NCBI RefSeq assembly: GCF_034344865.1 | Contig: NZ_CP133774.1 | Span: 6,262,001 to 6,326,000, forward strand | Length of the DNA stretch: 64,000 bases | Direction: 5' to 3' | From: Pseudomonas sp. 10S4 | GTDB lineage: Bacteria; Pseudomonadota; Gammaproteobacteria; Pseudomonadales; Pseudomonadaceae | In this document: one piece after another, positions 27,128 through 35,471 of the stretch | Numbering within the stretch: the stretch's first letter is position 1 | Layout: each line of letters begins with the position of its first letter | Made by a program: the position numbers and the translations under genes | Notes under the pieces: model-generated | What the model saw: the letters and a program-made list of their open reading frames with translations, nothing else | The model's database searches: none | What the model was told of the DNA's origin: nothing

Positions 27128-28159
27128 ATGAAGCTTATGCGAATTGGGGTCGACCTGGCCAAGAACGTGTTTCAGATCCACGGCGTGGATTGTCATGAGC
27201 TACCCGTCTGGCGGCAGCGCCTACCGCGTGATCGCTGGCTGCAAACGGTGTTGGAAAAGATCGAACCTGGCTGTGAGATCGGGATGGAGAGTTGTGGCGG
27301 TGCGCATCACTGGGCTCGGCAGCTACAAGCCCACGGATTTCGGGTAAAGCTGGTCGCGCCGCAGTTCGTCAAACCGTACGTCAAGAGCAACAAGAACGAC
27401 GCGAACGATGCCGAGGCGATCTGTGAAGCGATGAGCCGTCCCAGCATGCGCTTCGTCGCCATCAAGACCATCGAACAACAGGATATCCAGGCGACGCATC
27501 GCATCCGGGCCGGCTTAATCGAACAGCGGACGGCCAAAGCCAATCAGATCCGCGGGCTGGTCGCCGAGTACGGTCTCGTTGCACCGAAGGAATTGCTGAT
27601 GCTGCGTCGTGCAATACCATGCTGGCTAGGGGATGCGGATAACGGTTTGACGGCACGCTTTCGTCGTCTGCTGGATGGTTTGTGGGACGACCTTCGTGCG
27701 CTGGATGGGCGTGTTTGCCAGCTCGACGGCGAGATCACTGCGATCGCGACAAACGAGCCGTCCGCCGTTCGCCTTCAACAGCTGCGCGGTGTCGGTCCAA
27801 TGATCGCCACAGCGCTCGTCGTCGCTCTCGGTGATGCCCGTCAGTTTGCCAATGGCCGACAGTTTGCCGCCTCGCTGGGACTGACACCGAGGCAACACAG
27901 TTCTGGTGGTAAGGATCGACTACTCGGTATCAGCAAGCGCGGTGATACGTATCTGCGAACATTGATGGTGCATGGCGCACGCTCGGCGCTACGCACAGCC
28001 AAATCCAAAGAGGATCGGCTCAGCCAGTGGGCCGTTCGTTTAGCCGAGCGATCGCATCCCAATGTGGCCGCTATTGCGCTGGCCAACAAAACTGCACGCA
28101 TGGCTTGGGCGATGCTGCGTCACGGCACTGATTACCAACCGAATCAGGCAGCGGCCTGA
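27128..28159 (+). CDS. IS1111-group transposase (IS110 family)
   Basis: A 343-residue DEDD-type recombinase. The RuvC-like N-terminal domain has RIGVDLAKNVFQIHGVD with the first Asp, IGMESCGGAHHWAR with Glu, and NDANDAEAI with Asp. The C-terminal Tnp domain has LRGVGPMIATALVVALGD and SLGLTPRQHSSGGKDRLLGI with the conserved Ser. The ATG at 27128 has GAAGGAG eight bases upstream. The earlier 27110 start is unlikely. It appears intact, so the element could be active. Confidence 0.9.
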   Translation: MKLMRIGVDLAKNVFQIHGVDCHELPVWRQRLPRDRWLQTVLEKIEPGCEIGMESCGGAHHWARQLQAHGFRVKLVAPQFVKPYVKSNKNDANDAEAICEAMSRPSMRFVAIKTIEQQDIQATHRIRAGLIEQRTAKANQIRGLVAEYGLVAPKELLMLRRAIPCWLGDADNGLTARFRRLLDGLWDDLRALDGRVCQLDGEITAIATNEPSAVRLQQLRGVGPMIATALVVALGDARQFANGRQFAASLGLTPRQHSSGGKDRLLGISKRGDTYLRTLMVHGARSALRTAKSKEDRLSQWAVRLAERSHPNVAAIALANKTARMAWAMLRHGTDYQPNQAAA

Positions 28160-28410
28160 TCTATTTACCCGACGTGTTCTACGAGAGAAACAACTCTTAA
28201 CCACGATTGCGAAGCAACCTGAACGATGGCAAACCGGTCGAACCGGCGTCGGCAAAACCCTTGAATGTCCAAGTGCGAAAAGCACGAAAAAGCGATCGGG
28301 AGCCGGCGCGCGAATAGCCCATCATGGCCCTGCATCGAAACGATGCCGTATTTAGAGGCCGAATATACGTGTGCAGTCGGCACGGGCGCCAGAGCAACGG
28401 GGCTTGCAAT
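28160..28410 (+). ncRNA. Candidate bridge RNA region of the IS1111 element
   Basis: A 250-base non-coding right end after the transposase. In the IS110 family a bridge RNA from a non-coding end guides target and donor choice, and in the IS1111 group it is in the right end. This stretch is GC-rich with possible internal pairing (GGTCGAACCGGCGTC and GAGCCGGCGCG). AAAAGCA at about 28275 also occurs at the left target edge (27036-27042). The call rests on position and family knowledge. RNA structure was not computed. Confidence 0.35.
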
Positions 28411-28580
28411 GAGGGGGAGTCCATATACGGTCATTGCTGCCACACTACGTTTCAGTCCTTTCAATTCACTAGCGGGTTCGCTAGCAGTGTCCATTGCTCC
28501 ATCAACGCATCGCGTACTCGTAGTCCTGCGGGAACGGGGTGCGCGAGGTCGGCTTGAATGAGGCAGGCGAAAATGAGCAA

Positions 28581-28709
28581 ATGCTTATCCTTTATTGCCC
28601 ATCCGACAACCCTGCCGTATCCATAGCTTCACACTACTTCGGACTTCAATTCGAAAATCGGCCGCGCCTGTTTTACCGTGAATATGCCAACCAACCGGAC
28701 GTAAGGTGA
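28581..28709 (+). pseudogene. Possible short gene remnant
   Basis: A 42-codon frame reads MLILYCPSDNPAVSIASHYF and GLQFENRPRLFYREYANQPD before TGA. It looks protein-like but I do not know it. The gap 28431-28978 otherwise holds no clear gene. An oppositely directed frame at 28629-28901 has poor codon use. Confidence 0.2.
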
Positions 28710-28978
28710 TTTGCTCGTGCAGGAGCTGCGCAGACCATCGAATGCGCTGTAAAGACCGGTCTTTTTTGAGGAAGAGTTGAACACTGCTTTTGAGTCAAAG
28801 ATGAAAACGGTGACGTCACTTTGGCGCGACCATTGGCGATCTGGCTCACAACAATAAAACATCCATTGATGCCAGCGACAGCATTGCCACCCTAATGGCA
28901 ATTTTGGCCTTGCACCCTATGCTCGTATAGGCCTCGCCGGCGCGGCGAGCAGCGCGTGACACCCCCTAAGGAATGAAC

Positions 28979-29989
28979 ATGATGAAAGCGATCACCTGTT
29001 CACAGTGGCTTCGATACATGACCCTAGCTTTGCTGATACCTGTTTATGCACAAGCCGCAGAACCGTTAACCTCCTGGAATGACGGCCCCTCGAAAGCTTC
29101 AATTACGACCTTCGTCCAAGCCGTGACCACGGATGGCAGCAAGGACTTCGTACCACCTGCAGAACGCATTGCCGTGTTCGACAATGACGGCACGCTGTGG
29201 AGCGAGCAACCAATGTATTTCCAGGTTCTTTTCTCCCTGGATGAAGTCAAGCGCCAAGCCCCACAACATCCTGAATGGAAGGAAACGCAGCCCTTCAAGG
29301 CCGTACTCGAAAACGATCACCAAGCACTTGCTGCAGCTGGCATGGACGGTTTGTTAAAAATCGTCGGTGCCACCAACACCGGTATGACCACCGAAGCCTT
29401 CACTGCCAATGCCAAGGCCTGGTTGGCCAAGGCAAGGCATCCAAAAGCTGATAAGCCGTATACCGAGATGGTCTTCCAGCCCATGCTGGAATTGCTCAAC
29501 TACCTGCGTGCCAACGGCTTTAAGACCTATATCGTCTCGGGTGGCGAGGTAGCCTTCATGCGCGCCTTCGCCGAAGAGGTCTACGGCATCCCACCAGAAC
29601 AGGTAATTGGTACGACATTCCTGACCCAGTTCCAGCCGGGCGATGGCAATCCCACTATCCTGCGATTACCCAAACTTGTACATAACGACGATGGTCCGGG
29701 TAAACCTGAGAGCGTCGAATCGATAATCGGTCGACGCCCACTATTGGCCTTCGGCAACTCCGATGGAGACCTCCAGATGTTGCAATGGACTGTCGCCGGC
29801 AATGGCAAGCGCTTCGCAGGGTTGGTACATCATACCGACGCGAAACGTGAGTGGGCTTATGACCGGGAATCCAAGATTGGCACGCTGAACAAAGCACTAA
29901 ATGAAGCGACCACAAAGGGGTGGACAGTCGTTGATATGGCCAAGGACTGGAATCGCATCTACCCATTCGACTCCCATCAAGACAATTGA
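28979..29989 (+). CDS. Exported HAD-superfamily phosphatase
   Basis: A 336-residue protein. The signal peptide runs to AYAQAAEP (RYMTLALLIPVYAQAAEP). HAD motif I is AVFDNDGTLWSEQP, motif II is YIVSGGEVAFMRAF, and motif IV is LAFGNSDGDLQML. It is probably a periplasmic acid phosphatase. Substrate unknown. The ATG at 28979 is favoured because TAAGG then lies about seven bases upstream. The start at 28973 would leave only two bases. It is the second HAD phosphatase in this window (see 15425). Confidence 0.8.
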   Translation: MMKAITCSQWLRYMTLALLIPVYAQAAEPLTSWNDGPSKASITTFVQAVTTDGSKDFVPPAERIAVFDNDGTLWSEQPMYFQVLFSLDEVKRQAPQHPEWKETQPFKAVLENDHQALAAAGMDGLLKIVGATNTGMTTEAFTANAKAWLAKARHPKADKPYTEMVFQPMLELLNYLRANGFKTYIVSGGEVAFMRAFAEEVYGIPPEQVIGTTFLTQFQPGDGNPTILRLPKLVHNDDGPGKPESVESIIGRRPLLAFGNSDGDLQMLQWTVAGNGKRFAGLVHHTDAKREWAYDRESKIGTLNKALNEATTKGWTVVDMAKDWNRIYPFDSHQDN

Positions 29990-30006
29990 TCAGGACAACG
30001 GTATCC

Positions 30007-30199
30007 ATGAGTAACGCTCAATCGACATCGACCCACCAGGTAGCGGGTCGGTGCAGTAGCCTTTGTCGTGGCCAAGGATCTGCCTTGGCTACTTGGCCTC
30101 GCATGCGCTGCCGCTACTCGCCATTTTGGCAGTGCAGATGATCGCGATGGCGGGGAATTCGTCGCTAGTTTTCTGCCTCACCAACGTCAGCTTAGGGTC
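30007..30199 (+). pseudogene. Truncated membrane-protein gene ahead of the IS element
   Basis: An ATG at 30007 opens MSNAQSTSTHQVAG. Further on, two other frames read AFVVAKDLPWLLGLACA and LPLLAILAVQMIAMAGNSSL, hydrophobic and coherent. The pieces look like one membrane protein with at least two frameshifts, ending at the repeat and IS1182 insertion. I cannot name it. Confidence 0.25.
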
Positions 30200-31877
30200 C
30201 AGGCTGTGTGAAAACTCCCGCAATTGTCTAATCTTCTGATCGTCGAGATCGTAGCGGGGGCGATCATGAAACGATTTATTGAAGGTGAGGCTCGGACGCA
30301 AGTCACCTTGCTGCCGGCGTGTCTGGACGATTACGTAGCCGAAGAAAATCCAGTGCGCGTGGTCGATGTTTTCGTCGATGAACTCGACCTGGGCGCACTT
30401 GGTTTTGAGGGCGTCGATCCTGCCGCAACTGGTCGTCCGGCCTATCACCCAGCGGTGTTGCTGAAGATCTATATCTACGGCTACCTCAATCGAATTCAGT
30501 CCAGCCGCCGGCTTGAGCGTGAGACCGAGCGCAACGTCGAGTTGATGTGGTTAACGGGGCGTTTGGCTCCGGACTTCAAAACCATTGCCGACTTTCGCAA
30601 AGACAACGGCAAAGCCATTCGCAGCGTATGCCGCCAGTTTGTAGTTCTTTGCCGCAACCTCAATCTCTTCTCTCAGTCGATCATCGCCATCGACGGCAGC
30701 AAATTCAAAGCCGTCAATAATCGCGATCGCAACTTCACTCAGGGCAAGGTGAAGGCACGCATGCAGCAGATCGAGCAGAGCATTGATCGCTATCTGGCGG
30801 CGATGGATTCGGCGGATCGGGCAACGCCCGAAGTGGCCGAGGCCAAAGGAGAGCGGCTGAAAGAAAAGATAGAAACACTAAAAAAGCAGATGCAGAAACT
30901 CAAGGAAGTCGAGGCACAGCTCCACGAAAGTCCAGACCAGCAGATTTCCCTCACAGACCCAGATGCACGCTCAATGGCCACGAGCGGTCGAGGCACCGGG
31001 ACGGTTGGCTACAACGTGCAAACCGCTGTCGATGACAAACACCATTTGATCATTGCCCATGAGGTGACCAACGTTGGCAATGATCGCGGGCAGCTGAGCA
31101 ATATGGCGAACCAAGCGCGTGAAGAAATTGGAGCTGAATCGCTAACGGTGGTGGCTGATCGAGGCTATTACAAAGGTCTGGAAATCCTTGCTTGCGAGCA
31201 AGCCGGCATCACTACCTTCGTACCGAAACCCCTCACATCTGGCAGCAAAGCGGAAGGCAGATTCGGCAAGCAGGATTTCATCTATCTTGCGGCGTCGGAC
31301 GAGTATCGATGCCCTGCGGGGCAGTTACTAACCAGGCGACATTCGTCGACGGAAGACGGCATGTTATTGCATTGTTATTACTTCTCGGGCTGCCAGTCCT
31401 GCTCAATGCAAAAGCAATGCACGACGGGTAAGGAGCGTCGGGTTAAGCGCTGGGAACATGAAGCGGTAGTTGATGCGATGCAGGTTCGATTGGAGCATGA
31501 CCCGGGGAAGATGAAGGTTCGCCGCCAGACTGTTGAGCATCCTTTTGGAACGCTCAAATATTGGATGGGAGCCACCCACTTCCTGACCAAAACACTACCG
31601 CGGGTAAGTACTGAGATGAGCCTTCATGTGCTCGCCTACAACCTCAAACGAATGATGAGCATCTTCGGCATCGCAGGACTGCTTGAGGCGATCAGGGCGT
31701 GAATCCAGCCGCTTGGCTCGCCCGTTAGTAGCCGTTTGGGCCGCTGACGCGGTCCAAACGGCATTACGAACGTCTATGTAGCTGACTAGGGCAATTCGCG
31801 CTTCCGTCTGCTGGTTTCGCAGACAACGCCCGTAGTTCTCAACTTTCGATGTGTTCAGTGCGTTTTCACACAGCCTG
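30200..31877 (+). mobile_element. Complete IS1182-family insertion sequence
   Basis: 1678 bp with perfect 16-bp terminal inverted repeats CAGGCTGTGTGAAAAC (30200-30215) and GTTTTCACACAGCCTG (31862-31877). It is flanked by GGTC on both sides (30196-30199 and 31878-31881), a 4-bp target duplication. The transposase is intact. The target GGTC is the variant of the GGCC in the left arm of a dispersed palindrome. Confidence 0.9.
30266..31702 (+). CDS. IS1182-family transposase
   Basis: A 478-residue DDE transposase. It has MKRFIEGEARTQVTLLPACL at the N-terminus, RPAYHPAVLLKIYIYGYLNR in the HTH-containing region, and IAIDGSKFKAVNNRDRN with the first Asp. VVADRGYYKGLEILACEQ carries the second Asp, and QTVEHPFGTLKYWMG carries the Glu. 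A coiled-coil-like insert spans about 150-230 (EAKGERLKEKIETLKKQMQK). ATG 30266 is preferred: a TTG-type start at 30224 adds residues that lack homology to the 13063 remnant. Confidence 0.9.
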   Translation: MKRFIEGEARTQVTLLPACLDDYVAEENPVRVVDVFVDELDLGALGFEGVDPAATGRPAYHPAVLLKIYIYGYLNRIQSSRRLERETERNVELMWLTGRLAPDFKTIADFRKDNGKAIRSVCRQFVVLCRNLNLFSQSIIAIDGSKFKAVNNRDRNFTQGKVKARMQQIEQSIDRYLAAMDSADRATPEVAEAKGERLKEKIETLKKQMQKLKEVEAQLHESPDQQISLTDPDARSMATSGRGTGTVGYNVQTAVDDKHHLIIAHEVTNVGNDRGQLSNMANQAREEIGAESLTVVADRGYYKGLEILACEQAGITTFVPKPLTSGSKAEGRFGKQDFIYLAASDEYRCPAGQLLTRRHSSTEDGMLLHCYYFSGCQSCSMQKQCTTGKERRVKRWEHEAVVDAMQVRLEHDPGKMKVRRQTVEHPFGTLKYWMGATHFLTKTLPRVSTEMSLHVLAYNLKRMMSIFGIAGLLEAIRA

Positions 31878-31915
31878 GGTCGATAGCTGCCTGTCACGAA
31901 GGACTGCAATCGACC
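31878..31915. repeat. Dispersed palindromic repeat interrupted by both IS1182 and a MITE
   Basis: The three parts 30186-30199 (GTCAGCTTAGGGTC), 31878-31915 (GGTCGATAGCTGCCTGTCAC then GAAGGACTGCAATCGACC) and 32075-32096 (GGCCAGAAGCGGTCACTGAG) reconstruct one palindrome once the duplicated 4-bp targets are removed. IS1182 sits at the left-arm site and the MITE at the right-arm site. Confidence 0.75.
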
Positions 31916-32074
31916 GAGGCTGTGTAAAAACGTTTTAGGGTCGGTTCAACGGTCAAAACCAGAACGAAAATCGCGTTCCTACGCAAATTTTAGGTCTGCT
32001 GACTAACCAAGCACAGGCAGACTTTACGTAGCAACGCAGACTTCAAAGCGGCGCCTGCGTTTTTACACAGCCTC
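31916..32074. mobile_element. MITE-like element B (IS1182-type ends)
   Basis: A 159-bp element with ends GAGGCTGTGTAAAAACG (31916-31932) and CGTTTTTACACAGCCTC (32058-32074), a perfect 17-bp inverted repeat. The flanks are GACC (31912-31915) and GGCC (32075-32078), a duplication with one later change. There is no gene inside. It shares its interior with element A. Confidence 0.8.
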
Positions 32075-32223
32075 GGCCAGAAGCGGTCACTGAGATGCGC
32101 CTGGAAAACGAGTTGATTCATGGGCATCAGAAATGACTGTGTGTGCCGATACGATGGCTGATATCTTTCCCGCGCATCAAATCGCGTCCAATCGACGCTG
32201 ATCCATCAAGGAAGATAAAAATA

Positions 32224-32601
32224 ATGAAAATATTATTCATCGCTTCGCTAGGAATTTTATCGCTAATTCAAACATCACTATCCTTCGCGGATAATGTTAA
32301 TGGGAAAAATCTCTATTTGCAGAGATGTACCATGTGCCACGGAATAGATCTCAAAGGAACAGGACCATTGGCTAATAAAAGCAATCCTCCTACACCTGAC
32401 CTTACAACATCCGTTTTCAAAAAACGATTAAATGATTATCCGGGCGTTATTGTTTCATCAATAATACTTCGTCCAAATGGAGACTTGATTCCAAGAACTT
32501 TGCAAGAGAATGGTGTAAAGCTATCGCCGTACGCTTGGAGGATTAATGATCTGCGCGATTTAAATCAATACATGAGTAGTGTGATTTCAAAAAATCGATG
32601 A
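32224..32601 (+). CDS. Exported class I c-type cytochrome
   Basis: A 125-residue protein with a signal peptide (MKILFIASLGILSLIQTSLS-FA) and one haem-binding site, RCTMCHGIDLKGTGP (CxxCH). The rest, PPTPDLTTSVFKKRLNDYPG and PYAWRINDLRDLNQYM, fits a small periplasmic cytochrome c. A clear Met axial ligand is not obvious. It is strikingly AT-rich for this window, with codons such as ATA, TTA and AAA. It lies immediately after an IS and a MITE, suggesting recent transfer. An ATG at 32224 follows a purine-rich GGAAGATAAAAATA. Confidence 0.75.
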   Translation: MKILFIASLGILSLIQTSLSFADNVNGKNLYLQRCTMCHGIDLKGTGPLANKSNPPTPDLTTSVFKKRLNDYPGVIVSSIILRPNGDLIPRTLQENGVKLSPYAWRINDLRDLNQYMSSVISKNR

Positions 32602-32756
32602 TTTTTGAGTTGAGAGATAGGCACAGAAGTCTAAGAGCCATTTCAGGTTTGAGGGCTTGCGGGGCAATGCCGGTGAACCCGTCGACTTCTCGCGGGCACA
32701 TCGCTAATGAACAATCTCGGATTAATACAAGTTCGGGCGGCTCTTCGCATCTCGCA

Positions 32757-32803
32757 GCAATCGGCTGCGGTCGTGACAGGTAAATAGCGGCCACCAATAG
32801 CAG
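32757..32803. repeat. Dispersed palindromic repeat, copy
   Basis: GCAATCGGCTGCGGTCGTGA then CAGGTAAATAGCGGCCACCA. The 270-base gap after the cytochrome has no gene. Confidence 0.5.
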
Positions 32804-32821
32804 ACCAGTTTGACGAACAAG

Positions 32822-32845
32822 AAAGCGGACCCAGAAGGTCCGCTT
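32822..32845 (-). terminator. Intrinsic terminator-like hairpin after the SDR gene
   Basis: AAGCGGACC and GGTCCGCTT pair perfectly across a short loop (32822-32845). On the reverse strand the stem is followed by TTTCTTGTT. It ends the leftward SDR/pirin operon. Confidence 0.6.
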
Positions 32846-32871
32846 CGCCCGCTATTCAGCGACAAGCTGAA

Positions 32872-33738
32872 CTAATCACAATCCATACCCGTTAACACTG
32901 CGCTGTCACGCCACAGTTGCTGCGCAACATCCTCACGACGAGCGAGTTCGGATGGCTCGGGCCAAGTCAGTTCACCTCTCACCAGAGACGCATACAGACG
33001 CCCCCTCGGCGGCACAATCCGCCCCAACGCAAGGTCGGCCAAGACTTCTCCGGCCTGCATGCGCATGCCCTCGGCGAAGTAAGGACTCAATGCCATGGCG
33101 GGTGCCGGAAGCGCCCCCGCAGGCAAGTTGCGCCCTAGGCCGGTGCCGGGAATATATCCAGGGTTATAGGCGATAACCCGCAAACGCCGAGCCTTGACCA
33201 CGGAGGATGCCGCGAAGGCACGGGCCGTCAATAGATTGCACAGCTTCGAGGTGGCGTAGGCGCGAAATCCGGACTCGAACGCCACGCTGGCATGCGCCCC
33301 TTTTTGAAGGTCCAGATGCGCCAGTTGTTGTGCATCGACAAATGAAAACGGGGCGACCGGGCTGAACATCGGGTCATGGGTATTGCTGGTGGTCATCACC
33401 ACAATTGCATTACGCGCCAACGACGGCGCAAGAAGCCGTAAAAGCAGATAGTGGCCCAGGTGATTGACCGCAAAGGTGGTTTCGTAACCGTCCACCGTGC
33501 GGGCTGCGGCGGGAAAGCTGAGCCCTGCATTGAGCACCAGGGCATTGATTTTTCTCTTGCCCAGCGTGTCGAGCACTTGCCTGGCAAATTGCCTGATACT
33601 TCCCAGACTTGCCAGTTCCAGTGGCAAGCGGGTTTCCCGCCCGCCAAGGATGAGTTGGGTGTCGGGGGACGCGTTCAACTGCTTCGCGGTCGCTTCCCCC
33701 AGACCAAAAGTCCCGCCGGTCATGATGATCGTATTCAT
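32872..33738 (-). CDS. Short-chain dehydrogenase/reductase
   Basis: A 288-residue SDR. It has TGGTFGLG (NAD(P) motif TGxxxGxG), LVLNAGLSFPAA (NNAG-type), an active-site Ser in VVMTTSNTHDP, and YATSK (YxxxK). It resembles the retinol dehydrogenase-like long SDRs. The ATG at 33738 starts MNTIIMTGGTF. A longer frame to 33903 overlaps the pirin gene and lacks homology. It is the last gene of a leftward unit with two pirins. Confidence 0.8.
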   Translation of the reverse strand: MNTIIMTGGTFGLGEATAKQLNASPDTQLILGGRETRLPLELASLGSIRQFARQVLDTLGKRKINALVLNAGLSFPAAARTVDGYETTFAVNHLGHYLLLRLLAPSLARNAIVVMTTSNTHDPMFSPVAPFSFVDAQQLAHLDLQKGAHASVAFESGFRAYATSKLCNLLTARAFAASSVVKARRLRVIAYNPGYIPGTGLGRNLPAGALPAPAMALSPYFAEGMRMQAGEVLADLALGRIVPPRGRLYASLVRGELTWPEPSELARREDVAQQLWRDSAVLTGMDCD

Positions 33739-33740
33739 AG

Positions 33741-34439
33741 TCAAAACACCTCGACCAGTAGCACTTCGGTATCGTCGATGGCTTCGATAATGAGCCGGGT
33801 CTCCTGAGTCAAGGCAATACCGTCCCCCGCTTCGACCCTTTCTCCGTTGACTCTCACCGTGCCGAGCGTCGGCACCAGATAGCCCTGGCGAGTGATCAAA
33901 CAATCATGGCTCAAGCACTGGCCAGCCTTGAGTGTCGCCCCGAGCACACGTGCATCGGCGCGGATGGGCAAAGCGTTGTCATCGCCAGGCATCCCGCTGG
34001 CCAGTACCGCCCATTGGCCGGTCCGATCAGACTTTGGAAAAGGACGCGAGCCCCAACGGGGTTGTCCGCCACTTTCGCGCGGCCGCAACCAGATCTGGAA
34101 CAGCCTCAATGGAACGCTCCCTGCGTTGCGTTCTTCATGCCAAATGCCGGTGCCGGCACTCATTACCTGCACGTCCCCGACCTCAGTGCGGCCTTGCCCG
34201 CCCGCACTGTCTCGATGGGTCACCGCGCCTTCCAATACGTAAGTAACGATCTCCATGCTTTCATGACCATGCATGGGAAAACCGCTGCCGGGCGCAATCT
34301 CGTCGTCGTTCCAGACCACAAGCGCCCCTAGCGGACGGTGAGCGGGATTGCCGTCGGCAGTGACGTTGAAATGATGCCTGGCCTTGAGCCAGCCATAGTC
34401 GCCACCACCGAGGTCGGCCTTGAATCGATGTTCTAACAT
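33741..34439 (-). CDS. Pirin family bicupin
   Basis: A 232-residue pirin. The N-cupin with PMHGHESMEIVTYVLEG keeps the His-x-His and Glu metal site, and VQVMSAGTGIWHEERNAG gives the last His. QIWLRPRESGGQPRWG and a C-terminal cupin follow. Some pirins oxidise quercetin or act as iron sensors; function here is unknown. It ends two bases before the SDR start and is followed by 129 bases to the other pirin. Confidence 0.85.
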   Translation of the reverse strand: MLEHRFKADLGGGDYGWLKARHHFNVTADGNPAHRPLGALVVWNDDEIAPGSGFPMHGHESMEIVTYVLEGAVTHRDSAGGQGRTEVGDVQVMSAGTGIWHEERNAGSVPLRLFQIWLRPRESGGQPRWGSRPFPKSDRTGQWAVLASGMPGDDNALPIRADARVLGATLKAGQCLSHDCLITRQGYLVPTLGTVRVNGERVEAGDGIALTQETRLIIEAIDDTEVLLVEVF

Positions 34440-34568
34440 TTAAGCTCCTGAAACAGAGGCGTGGCAGGGTTCCAGCCGTGTGCTGGATGCCTTGCTGCCC
34501 GGATTCAACAGATAGCGGTCACCGCAGCCGGAACAGGCTTTCAGGCCGAGTTCCACCGGGTGCCTGGG

Positions 34569-35471
34569 TTATTTGAAAACGGGCACAGCAGCAGACTCAC
34601 TTGGGTTTTGCAGGTACTCACGGAGCCGAACGCCAATCTCGGCAATTTTTGCCTCTCCCGCACGCAAGGCTTGCGGGTTGGTGTGAACCGAGTAATTTCC
34701 CAGCACAAGTTCATAGGGATGAGGCATCGCTGAACCGATCACGAAGACCGTATCCTTGTGCATCGCCTTCAGCGTAACGGCACCGTCACCTGGCTCGAAG
34801 ATGACCATTTCCCCCGCGTCGACCAGGTTGGGTGCGCTAAGGGATCCTCGACTGACACTCAACCACAATGACTCATGCCCACTGGGCGAAACATAGGTCC
34901 AGGTTTCCCCGGCACGTAGCGTGACCAGCAAGTAGTTCATTCCAGCAGGCGCGCGAACTGGACTTTTGACCCCTTGGTAGGTTCCAAGAATCACCCGCGC
35001 AGGCCCCACTTCAGGCATCACGCTCGACTCCAGGTATTGGCTGTCGACATTCGCGTTTTCCAACGCGGGCGGTAGTGCCACCCAAAGTTGAAAACCTTGA
35101 ATCCGCTTCGATGTCCCTACCGACATCTCCTTCCCGTGCCAGACCCCGCCTCCCGCCCGCATCCATTCAACGCCACCATAGTCAATCGTCCCCGCGCCCG
35201 ATTCAGCCTCCTCGAAGCGCAAATTACCTTCGGTAATAACGGTGACAGTGGCGATCCCCGAGTGCGGGTGCATTGGCATGCCGCGAGTGAATGAACTCTC
35301 ACCTTCAAACAGATCAAGGAAAACGAAAGGTTTGACCAAATGGCCCAGATCTGAAGGACTCATCAGTCGAACAATAGGACCGTGCCCGCTACCTGTGGTG
35401 CGGTAGCTGATTGCGCGGTGAGTAACGGTTTCGCGTGTAGAACCAATGTGAGGTTGTGGCTGAGGGGTCAT
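34569..35471 (-). CDS. Pirin family bicupin
   Basis: A 300-residue pirin. PMHPHSGIATVTVITEGNLR contains the HxHxG and Glu site, and EWMRAGGGVWHGKEMS contains the last His. QGFQLWVALPPALENANVD is the family RGFQLW segment. It is larger than the neighbouring pirin and only distantly similar. First gene of the leftward unit, divergent from LysR 35728. Confidence 0.85.
   Translation of the reverse strand: MTPQPQPHIGSTRETVTHRAISYRTTGSGHGPIVRLMSPSDLGHLVKPFVFLDLFEGESSFTRGMPMHPHSGIATVTVITEGNLRFEEAESGAGTIDYGGVEWMRAGGGVWHGKEMSVGTSKRIQGFQLWVALPPALENANVDSQYLESSVMPEVGPARVILGTYQGVKSPVRAPAGMNYLLVTLRAGETWTYVSPSGHESLWLSVSRGSLSAPNLVDAGEMVIFEPGDGAVTLKAMHKDTVFVIGSAMPHPYELVLGNYSVHTNPQALRAGEAKIAEIGVRLREYLQNPSESAAVPVFK

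Larger units (their letters stand above)
27043..28430 (+). mobile_element. IS110-family, IS1111-group insertion sequence
   Basis: About 1.39 kb with sub-terminal inverted repeats ATGGACTCCTCCTC (27048-27061) and GAGGGGGAGTCCAT (28411-28424), matching at 13 of 14 positions. The IS1111 group has such sub-terminal repeats and no flanking duplication. Exact ends are estimated. The left edge is in a palindromic repeat copy. A transposase gene and a 250-base non-coding right end are inside. Confidence 0.8.

Noticed and set aside
28629..28901. 90-codon reverse frame in the gap after the IS1111 element
   Set aside because: Poor codon use, no start signal, no recognisable domain.
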